Below, one piece after another: positions 32,665 through 40,837 of a stretch of DNA of 64,000 nucleotides. Every line of letters begins with the position of its first letter. The first letter of the stretch is position 1. Under the pieces are notes generated by a model that saw only the letters and a program-made list of their open reading frames with translations, ran no database searches and was not told the origin of the DNA. The position numbers were made by a program, and so were the translations under genes. Source of the DNA: Phascolarctos cinereus (lineage: Eukaryota; Chordata; Mammalia; Diprotodontia; Phascolarctidae); the NCBI RefSeq assembly GCF_002099425.1, contig NW_018343979.1, positions 1,723,501-1,787,500 of the forward strand, written 5' to 3'.

Positions 32665-33541
32665 GTTGCCACAAGTCTCTCCCACACTTCAGTCCATCCT
32701 CTACTTAGCTGACATGTGATCTTTCTAAATTGCAGGTCTGACCATGTTACCCGTTTACTTAGTAAACTCCAATGACTCCCTACCACCTCCAAGATAAAAT
32801 ATAAAATCATCTATTTGGTGACAAAAGTCTTTCATGACCTTCTCCTTACACCTTCACAGTCTTACCACACTATATATCTTCTCCCTACCTCCCCAAACTC
32901 CAACCATGTACTCTGTGATCCAGAGATACTGGCCTTCTTATGGTTCCTCAAACAATACACTCCATCTCCCAACTCCAGGCAATTTCACTGGCTGCCTCCC
33001 ATTCCTGGAATGCTCTCTCTCCTCGTCTGCATTTGCTTGCTTCCCTGGCTTCCTTTAAAGCCCAGCTAAAAATCCTGCCTTCTGTAGGAAGCCTTTCTGA
33101 TTCCTCTTAATTCTAGTGACTTCCTTCTATTGATTATTTCCAATTTATCCTGCATTCAGTTTGTTTGTACATAACTATTTGAATATTGTCTCCCTCATTA
33201 AACTGTCAGCTCCTTGAGGCAGAGACTGTCTTTTGCCTCTTTTTGTATTGCAATGCTTAGCAAAGTGCCAGGCACATTATTCATTCACTTTTTAGTCATA
33301 TCTAACTCTTCACAGCTCCATTTGGGGCTTTCTTGGCAGAGATACTAGAGTGGTTTGCTTTTTCCTCCTCCAGCTCATTTTACAAATGATGAAACTGAGG
33401 CCAACAGAGTTAAGTGACTTGCCCAGGGTCACATAGCTAGTAAGTATCTGAAGACTCATCTTTCTGACTTCAGCTCCTGCACTCTGTCCCTAGCTGCCCA
33501 GAACAGGGCCTTAACAAATGTGAATTGATTGATTGATTGAC
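32665..33541 (+). mobile_element. L2 LINE 3' end, well preserved, split by a SINE
   Basis: The best L2 in the window: 'cacacttcagtccatcctct', 'gtctgaccatgttacccgtt', 'actccaatgactccctacca', 'aggcaatttcactggctgcc', 'ttcctggaatgctctctctc', 'gaagcctttctgattcctct', 'ctccttgaggcagagactgt' and 'caaagtgccaggcacat'. After the SINE it ends 'ccttaacaaatgtgaattga' and '(ttga)n'. Frames of 74 and 84 codons here are remnants of the ORF2 end. Confidence 0.85.
33278..33500 (-). repeat. RTE-tailed CORE-SINE inside L2
   Basis: 'tcttcacagctccatttggg', 'gctttcttggcagagatact', 'cctccagctcattttacaaa', 'gacttgcccagggtcacata' and 'ctgtccctagctgccca'. It interrupts the L2 terminus between 'ggcacat' and 'ccttaacaaatg'. 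Confidence 0.85.
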
Positions 33542-33690
33542 TGCTCTAGGTAGCTCTCTAAGACAAGATGCAGAGGAAGCACTTCCCTGTAGAGGAGTTT
33601 CTTCGCCTGGGATTTTCCTATTGCAATGAAATCACAGATCTCATGCCTAGCACTATCCCCTTTGAAGTGACTATTTACATAAAAAAAATT
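33542..33690 (+). repeat. Mar-1-like SINE, 3' part
   Basis: 'tctctaagacaagatgcaga', 'ggagtttcttcgcctgggat', 'gcaatgaaatcacagatctc', 'ctagcactatccc'. Same family as 12805 and 28399. Confidence 0.6.
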
Positions 33691-33734
33691 TGTAGGGCTG
33701 ACTGTTACAGAGAAAGGAGTAGTGACACTTTAGT

Positions 33735-33916
33735 ATTGAGAACACAGATATAGAAGGGATCCCTAGTCCAGTCCCTCATGATAGAAATGAATAAACTGAG
33801 CCTTAGGGAAGTTCAATGATTTGCCCAAAGTTGTGAATGATTAAACATCAGGTAGGACTTGAACCCAAATCTTCTGACTTCACAGCCAGTGCATTTTTCA
33901 CTGTACTATATTGCCT
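33735..33916 (-). repeat. MIR-type SINE, minus strand
   Basis: 'aagggatccctagtccagtc', 'aataaactgagccttaggga', 'gatttgcccaaagttgtgaa', 'ggacttgaacccaaatcttc' and 'gcatttttcactgtactata'. Confidence 0.65.
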
Positions 33917-34439
33917 TCTCTAGAGAAGTCTCTGTCCTTTGATTTGAGTTTTATGAACTAATACCTAGGGCCTTTGGTAACAAAAAACAGTGAACTAAAA
34001 TTAGGAAAAGGGCTATGGCCAAGCATTAGTTCATTAGGAACTATATACCTGAAGAGATTTTAAAAATGTCTTTGAAATTATTATAAATTCTTCATAAGAC
34101 ATTTTACTGACTGATTATTTGGCATGAACCTTGATACTAAAGACTTGTAATTTGAAATTTTTTTTTGTTGGGAAGCTTCAGTTTTATGAGGTGGCACAAC
34201 GAATACATTATTTATTATGTAGCTCAAGTATGGAAAGACAATATTAATGACTTATTGAGGTAGTATTGTATCTTAGACATTCAGAAAAATAGACCAATTA
34301 CAGTAATTTCCTGTTGGCAAAAATTTCTGAGCGTTCTAAAATGTCTCTCATTTAAATGGAGTTTTGTGAGTTTTCAGGTCAACTTTGTAAAAGGGAATCA
34401 CTACAAGATACACATCTATACACATCCACACAAATGTCT
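33917..34439. other. Unassigned
   Basis: AT-rich, nothing recognised. Confidence 0.5.
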
Positions 34440-34519
34440 GTACCTAGTTGGTTACATATGATCTTTCCAGTTATAATTGGAGCTCTTTGAGGTCAGAAAC
34501 TGTTTACACCTTTCTTTTT
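34440..34519 (+). repeat. L2-like 3' scrap that served as L1 target
   Basis: 'aattggagctctttgaggtc' and 'agaaactgtttacacc' resemble the L2 'gctccttgagggcagggact' region. The L1 at 34520 inserted here, duplicating tacacctttcttttt. Confidence 0.5.
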
Positions 34520-36474
34520 TAAAAAATTAATTTATTTTGATTTATCAACAATCACTTCAATGAGTTTTAAATTTTTTCTCCCCCTCCCTCTTCACCTCCC
34601 TTCCCAAGAGTGTGTGTAATTTGATATAGGCTATACATATACATTCCTATTAAACATGTTTTCACATTAGTGATGTTGTAAGGAAGAATTAGAATCAATA
34701 GGAGGAACCACCAGAAAGAGGAAACAAAACACAACAGAAGAAAAAAAAATAGCAAATAGTATGCTTCGATCTGCATTCATACTTCATAGTTCTTTTTCTG
34801 GATGTGTGTAGCATTCTCCATCATGAGGCCTTTGGAGATATCTTACATCTTTGTGTTGCTGAAAAGGGTTAAGTTTATCAATATTAGTCATCACACAACA
34901 TAGCTGTTACTGTGTACAACGTTCTACTGATTCTGTTCACTTCATTCAGCATCAGACCATACAAGTCTTTCCAGGTTTTTCTGAAGTCTGCCTGCTCATC
35001 ATTCCTTACAGCACAGTAGTATTCCATTACATTCATATACCACAACTTGTTCAGCCATTCCCCAATTGATGAGCATCCTCTCAATTTCCAATTCTTTTCC
35101 ACCACAGAAAGAGCTGCTATGAATATTTTTGTACATGTGGGTCCTTTTCCCATTTGTATGATCTCTTTGGAATACAACCCTAGAAGTGCTATTGCTGGGT
35201 CAAAGGGTGTACACATTTTTATAGCCCTTTGAGCATAGTTCCAAATTGCTCTCCAAAATGGTTGGATCATTTCACCACTCCACCAACAATGCATTAGTGT
35301 TCCAATTTTCTCATATCTTCTCCAACTTTTATCATTTTCCTATTTTGTTATGTTGTCCAATCTGATAGGTACGATATGGTATTATTACCAACAATACCCA
35401 ACAGCAAGAGAGAGAAAGAGAAATTCCATTTAAACTTACTGTAGACATTATAAAATATTTAAGAGTTTATCTCCTGAAACAAACCCAGGAACTATATGAA
35501 CACAATTACAAAACACTTTTCACACAAATAAAGTCAGATCTAAATAATGGGAAAAACATCAGTTGCTCATGGGTAGGCTGAGCTAATATAATAAAATGAC
35601 AATTCTACTTAAGCTAATTTACTTATTCTGTGCCATACCAATGAAACTACCAAAAATTATTTTATAGAGATAGAAAAAATAATAACAACATCCTTTTGGA
35701 AGAACAAAAGGTCCAGAATAGCAAGGGAACTAATGAAAAGAAATGCAGGGGAAGATGGCCTAGCCATTCCAGATCTTAAATTGTATTATAAAGCAGCAAT
35801 CACCAAAACTGCTTGGTACTGGCTAAGAAACAGAGTGGTAGATCAGTGGAATAGGTTAAGTATGCAAGGCACAGTAGTCAATGACTACAGTAATCTATTA
35901 TTTGCTAAACTCAAAGACCCCAACCTCTGGGATAAGAACCTACTCTTTAAAAAAAAAACTGCTTGGAAAACTGGAAAAGAGTATGGCAGAAACTAGGCAT
36001 AGATCAAAATCTCACACCATATACCAAACTAAAGTCAAAACGGGTTCACGATTTAGATATAAAGGCTGATACTGTAAGCAAACTGGGAGAGTAAGGAATA
36101 GTTTACCTATTAGATTTATGGAGAACAGAAGAATGCATTACCAAAGAGGAGATAGAGAACATTATGAAATGCAAAATGGATAATTGTGATTATATTAAAC
36201 TGAAAAGTTTTTGCACAAACAAAGCCAATGCAACCGAGATTAGGAGGAAAGTAGAAAATTGGGAAAGAATTTTTACAACCACTGTCTCTGATAAGGGCCT
36301 CACTTCTAAAATATATAGAGAATTAAGTCAAATTTATAAGAATACAAGCCATTCCCCAATTGATAAATGGTCAAAGGATATGAGCAGGCAGTTCTCAGAT
36401 GAAGAAATTAAAGCCATATATAGTCATATAAAAAAATGCTCTAAATCACTATTGATTAGAAAAATGCTAATAAA
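34520..36474 (-). mobile_element. L1 insertion with 5' inversion and perfect 15-bp target-site duplication
   Basis: The left arm (34520 to about 35385) is the L1 3' end on the minus strand: A-tail side at the left, 3' untranslated region, then the end of ORF2. The right arm (about 35386-36474) is the adjoining upstream part of ORF2 on the plus strand. In a complete L1 the right arm's last codons (KKCSKSLLIR) lie just before the left arm's first ones (PIRLDNIT), with roughly ten bases lost, so the 5' half was inverted during insertion (twin priming). The 15-base duplication tacacctttcttttt is identical at 34505-34519 and 36475-36489. The element is 5'-truncated at about 2 kb of a normal 6-7 kb. 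Confidence 0.92.
34884..35294 (-). pseudogene. L1 ORF2 C-terminus (left arm)
   Basis: A 136-residue frame ending ...AMLCDD and stop. It includes MHCWWSGEMIQPFW, PFDPAIALLG, IFIAALSVVEKNW and NVMEYYCAVRNDEQ, which are typical of the extreme C-terminal part of the L1 ORF2 protein downstream of the reverse transcriptase. The frame is uninterrupted here, suggesting moderate age, but it is only a small part of a roughly 1200-residue protein. Confidence 0.85.
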
Positions 36475-36500
36475 TACACCTTTCTTTTTATTTATAATTT
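35733..36500 (+). pseudogene. L1 ORF2 segment (right, inverted arm)
   Basis: Two frames, 35733-35996 and 36164-36502, carry L1 ORF2 motifs: GLAIPDLKLYYKAA, TKTAWYWLRNR and DQWNR, then KLKSFCTNKANATEIRRKVE, DKGLTSKIYREL, IDKWSKDMSRQFSDEEIKAI and KKCSKSLLIR. The frame is broken between them and upstream (35386-35730), where ORF2 sequence continues with stops. The last codons of the second frame run past the element into the target-site duplication. Confidence 0.85.
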
Positions 36501-37219
36501 GATTATTGTGTACTAAAACTTATCTCAATTAGATTCACAAGAAAAGGAAGTTTATTTCTCAAGGCTAACTCTTCCAACTGAACTCTTCATTCTATTCCTT
36601 TGTTTCCCAATTCCCTCCCTCCTTCATTTCTTTTTTCTTTCCTTTAGGATATCAATTGTCTACCTTCTCTGTCCTATCTCTAATATCTTTTTAGCCACCC
36701 CCCCCACATACATTAGCTCCTCTCACTTTCTTTTTAGGTTTTTTCCTGCCTTAGGAGGAGAATAAACTACCCTTGTTTCTCATTCTCTCCCACTAATTTC
36801 CTCTACTTTCAAACTTTGAAATGAATAGTCCAACTACAAATGTATTTTAATAATACAATGACTAGCATAATGTAAATTGTGTGCTCTCACTACTGACTAC
36901 TACTAACTACTAGTCTAATTACTACTGAAGTAGTCTAATTTAACTAAGAAAAGCCTTAATTAGAATCCAAACACCTGGGACAAAATTCAGCTGAGGGAGG
37001 TGAGAAAATGGTTTCTAAGGCATAAGAACCCCTTTGGCTGTTTGAGGTAAGCTAATGACATCAGTGATGGAAATTGGAGATACTGAGGGTATTCAAAGGT
37101 GATAGAATTTGGAATGGAGAAGGCTGTAATCCAGGTGTCAAATGTATTTGTGAGGAATGAAGGTCCATAGATAACAGAAATAAGGATCTGCTCTTGATTG
37201 AGTGAACTTTACTGTAAAT
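36490..37219. other. Unassigned, pyrimidine-rich then mixed
   Basis: Long C/T-rich stretches (36575-36800), then local reiterations of 'ctactaactactagtctaat' type around 36890-36935. No gene or repeat family recognised. Confidence 0.45.
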
Positions 37220-37415
37220 TCTATGCTTTCATAATATCTGTACTTCCCTTTTCTCCTCAAGCCTATGGTTTTTTCCTCTCTTCCTTCACTACTTTACTTC
37301 CTTTTCTCCCTCAGTCTTATGCTTTCTGTTTTCTTTCACTTCCTTTTCCCCCTCTTAGGTCTATACTTTTCCTCTTCTTTTACTTTCTCCCCTCAGTTTT
37401 ACTCTCATTCACTAA
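37220..37415. repeat. Degenerate minisatellite, period about 55-60 bp
   Basis: 'cttcccttttctcctcaagc', 'ttccttttctccctcagtct', 'cttccttttccccctcttag' and 'actttctcccctcagtttta' recur at near-regular spacing, each followed by a 'tatgnttt'-like and T-rich block. In translation the unit appears as LPFSPQAYGF, LPFLPQSYAF, LPFPPLRSIL. About four diverged units. Confidence 0.65.
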
Positions 37416-37984
37416 GACAGGCATTTAGCTAGCTGTTCCTCAGGAGAATGGACCAGATATTAACCTGGGACATAGTTCTGGTTGCCTCATGTTAGTTCAG
37501 GCTCTGATGCAGTTCTTAGTGGAGAAATCCCAAATGAGAACTCAAATTCTGATTGAAATTTCACTTTTGCTAGTAAATACTCGATCTAAGATGGCCACGT
37601 CATGCAACATTATCTGCTAGAGAGGTCAATTGTTATTTTTGACTCATGATGGATTAATTGGAAATGCAGTTCTGACTTTTTTCGTTGTTCTGTCAGACAG
37701 CATGATAGCTTCTGTTTTCAGTGTTCTAACCATGATAAGAAAGAGTTGAAGCAGGCTAGAGAAATAGGACTTTGGTATATCTTGATAAAAATGTGCTGAC
37801 TTTTCTATTTAGCCTTAATTAGTTTCCACTGGTAATTTCAAATGGCTAAGGTAAATTCAATAGATCTAATTTAGGAAAAGATCCTCTAGTTAGTAAAATC
37901 TTTGAATAGCCATTTTATTCCATCACACTAAGTAGAAATTATAAGTGATAAATTTTGAAAGATTGTGGATTCAATTTAATTGGA
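37416..37984. other. Unassigned
   Basis: No recognised element. Confidence 0.5.
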
Positions 37985-38110
37985 TTAGATGGTGAGTTCA
38001 TTGAAAATTGTCTGTATTTCATCTGCCTTTGTAACTCCAATGCCTTGCAAAATGGGTTAGTCAAAGTAGGTGATTGCACATGTTTATTGAATTAAATTAT
38101 GTTGAATTAT
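37985..38110 (+). repeat. L2 3' terminal fragment
   Basis: 'agatggtgagttcattgaaa', 'tctgcctttgtaactccaat', 'gccttgcaaaatgg', 'taggtgattgcacatgttta' and 'ttgaatt'. Confidence 0.55.
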
Positions 38111-38204
38111 ATTTTCATTTCTTCATGGAAAATATCGAAATAGGGAGATTAAAATACCATACTGAATTTAAATTACTTCTTTATAAAACATTAGCAGTAG
38201 GAAC

Positions 38205-38448
38205 AAATGGCAGCTAGGTGATGCAATGAATAAAGTCTTAGACTTGGAGCCAGGGAAACCTCACTAGCAGTGTGACCCTGGACAAGTCACCTAATCACTT
38301 TCAGTCTCAGTGTCCTCATCTGAGAAAGGAAGGGTCACAATAAAACCTACTTCATAGCATTGTTGTAAGAATAAAATAAAATAATGCATTTGAATTGTTT
38401 TTGTGAACCTTAAAGTATGATGGAAGTGCTAACAATTGTAGTATTAGG
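38205..38448 (+). repeat. MIR3-like CORE-SINE, near full length
   Basis: 'ggcagctaggtgatgcaatg', 'cttggagccagggaaacctc', 'gtgtgaccctggacaagtca', 'cagtgtcctcatctgagaaa', 'cctacttcatagcattgttg' and 'gtgaaccttaaagtatgatg'. Confidence 0.75.
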
Positions 38449-38945
38449 TACGAATGCTGCTATTAATGTGTGCATTGAGTATGCCGTAACTATCATCCTA
38501 TGGCCAATGAAGAATAATTGTTAGTGCAAAAACAAACAAACAACCAGCCCTGTGATGAAATAAGTTCACCTAGCAGCCTGCCTCTAGTATACCAGGATAC
38601 TTTATAGGAAATCATTTTCAAATCACTCATGTTGGTTTCATTTTCCTTTGGAGACCGTAGCATTTGAGTTGTGAACAAGATACCTAGTAGTGACTTACAA
38701 CATGGCACTGTGGGTGTAGGAGGTCACAATATTTTTTTTAACCAATCCACTTTTTCTTTGATGATTATATTGTATGCAGTTAAATGGACTATGGACCATG
38801 CCCATTACTGCTGTCTTCACTGGATAACACAACATCTGCTTTTTCTGTCAAACTGATAAAATATCATTTAGACTAATTCTTAGACAATGATTTCTTTTCT
38901 CCTACTGGATTAGAACTATAACAATTGAACTATTTTTTCCCCCCA
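38449..38945. other. Unassigned
   Basis: No recognised gene or repeat. Confidence 0.5.
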
Positions 38946-39190
38946 GTATAAATAGCTGACATTTGCATAGTATTTTAAAGTTTGTAGAATGCTTTTCATA
39001 CATAATCTCAGATACTTACGAGCTGTGTGACTTTGGGCAAGTTATTTAACTTCTGTCTGCCTTAGTTTCTTCATTCGTAAAGTGGGAATCATAGTAGCAC
39101 CTACCTCCCAGGGTTGTGAATATGAACTGAGATGTATGTAAAGTGCTTTGCAAACCTTGAAGTGCTATATAAATGCTAGCTGTCATGGCT
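38946..39190 (+). repeat. Two abutting MIR pieces
   Basis: 38946-39009 is antisense ('aatagctgacatttgcatag', 'tttaaagtttgtagaatgct'). From 39010 it is sense: 'acgagctgtgtgactttggg', 'ctgccttagtttcttcattc', 'agcacctacctcccagggtt' and 'aagtgctatataaatgctag'. Confidence 0.75.
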
Positions 39191-39227
39191 ATGACTATGA
39201 CTATTTTTATATTTCTTCAAATTATTG

Positions 39228-39292
39228 TTTTCTCCAGGGCCTGGGAATGCCAGTGCCCTAAATATAAAAGGTGCTTGATATATGCTTGTAGA
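39228..39292 (+). repeat. L2/MIR terminal scrap
   Basis: 'ttttctccagggcctgggaa' and 'aggtgcttgatatatgcttg'. Confidence 0.4.
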
Positions 39293-39594
39293 AATGCTTT
39301 TGATAATATAGGAAATTGAAGTGGGGCCATAAAAAGAGACTATTAAGTTACTTGATCAATACATGACAATTTTTACCTTCTTCCTTGTTTAAGGTCTGTT
39401 GGTGATCTCTTATCACTCAAAGGAACATCAGGGGAAAATCATAGCAATATTTTTATTTTTATTTCAGCCACTGTTATTGCTTTGTCCTCTAAACCAGATT
39501 CACAGATGTTCATCCCTCCTTCCACAACATGTCTTTTTTCAATCTAATCTCATCAGAGAGTTCTCTGGTCAGTCAGATTGTTTTCTTTAGCTAT
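39293..39594. other. Unassigned
   Basis: Nothing recognised. Confidence 0.5.
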
Positions 39595-39662
39595 CACACA
39601 ACAGTGTAATTTAGTGGAAAGAACAGTGGACTTGAAATATAAAGACCTGGTTTGGGTCTGTT
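39595..39662 (+). repeat. MIR 5' scrap
   Basis: 'agtgtaatttagtggaaaga', 'acagtggacttgaaatataa' and 'agacctggtttgggtc'. Confidence 0.55.
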
Positions 39663-40034
39663 GTGTCCCAGTGTCTGTCATATGACACCCTCTTCCTACA
39701 CATGCAGGACAGAGAGCAGATCAACAAGCACAATTAGATAAACAGGATTAGTCTATACCTATTACATAGCTTCATCATTGTTCATATGCCACAACCTTCA
39801 GCATAAGCCATAACCGCAAGGGCAAAGATCAGCCTTTTGTCACTACAATAAGACAACAAGGTGCGGTGGGGTGGGAAACAGGAACCCCAATATCCTAGGT
39901 TCTTTCCTTCTGCTGTTCCTTCTAGCCTCCACAGGTCCCTTCTTGTCACACCCTCTCATCACATACTCTGTGCAATCCCTATGTAGGTTTAGTCTGATCA
40001 AGGATACACTTCTACTCTTCTTTCTCTTTCCTCA
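39663..40034. other. Unassigned
   Basis: More GC-containing than its neighbours ('aaggtgcggtggggtgggaa'). The 93-codon plus frame at 39871-40152 begins with hydrophobic residues but runs into a MIR, so it is not a credible gene. Confidence 0.45.
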
Positions 40035-40276
40035 AATAATACTAATAATAGTCAGAAATTATAGCTCTTCATCACTTGCAAAACACTTCACATCTGCTAT
40101 TTTTCTTGATTCTGTAAAGCACATGCTATTGTTATTCTCATTACACAGATGAGAAAACTGAGGTAAATGTCCTGTCTAAAGATTACAAAAGTAGTTTGCA
40201 ACTCATATAGGATTTGAACGCAGCTCTTCCAGATTCCTAGTACAACACTGTATCTATTTTGCCACCTAGCTCCCCA
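40035..40276 (-). repeat. MIR3-like CORE-SINE, minus strand
   Basis: 'actaataatagtcagaaatt', 'gttattctcattacacagat', 'gagaaaactgaggtaaatgt', 'aggatttgaacgcagctctt' and 'gccacctagctcccc'. Confidence 0.7.
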
Positions 40277-40640
40277 TGACATCTGGTTACAGCCTCATTT
40301 TGAAGGCTGATTATGTCAAACCCAGCTCAGCTGTCCCTCTCAGCTTTTTTTGTCTTTGTGCTCTGAGTACCTCACACAGGAGGCTTTTAAATGTTTCTTT
40401 ACCAGGGATAACACTTCTTAAATTGTTAAATTGTTCATATAATTTTTAAAATAGTACCTTTAAAAAACCTAAGATGTAATGACACATTTAGAAAGTATCT
40501 ATCTCCACCACCTTACCAAGGATAGATTTCCCCCTCTCCCCCACAACCAAAGGCTATACTATCCCTACCCGAATGCTTTTTAGTATTTACTGGAACCCTG
40601 ACATGGAATGGTTTTGTTATTATTATGGTGATGGGTTCGT
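40277..40640. other. Unassigned
   Basis: No recognised element. Confidence 0.5.
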
Positions 40641-40679
40641 TAATAAGGATTAAAAATTTAACACATTCAAGAAACTTTT

Positions 40680-40824
40680 TTTTTTTTTGCAATTGGGGTT
40701 AAATGACTTGCCCAGGGTCACACAGCTAGTAAGTATCAAGTGTTTGGTCTGAGGCCAGATTTGAACTCAGGTCCATCCTTATTTCAAAGCTAGTGCTCTA
40801 TCCATTGTGCCACCTAGCTGCCCC
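40680..40824 (-). repeat. Poly-A SINE sharing its target site with a half-L1
   Basis: T-run at the left, 'gcaattggggttaaatgact', 'tgcccagggtcacacagcta', 'ggccagatttgaactcaggt' and 'gtgccacctagctgcccc'. Flanked by tcaagaaactttt at 40667-40679 and 40825-40837. A third copy lies at 43702-43714 beyond the next element. Confidence 0.9.
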
Positions 40825-40837
40825 TCAAGAAACTTTT

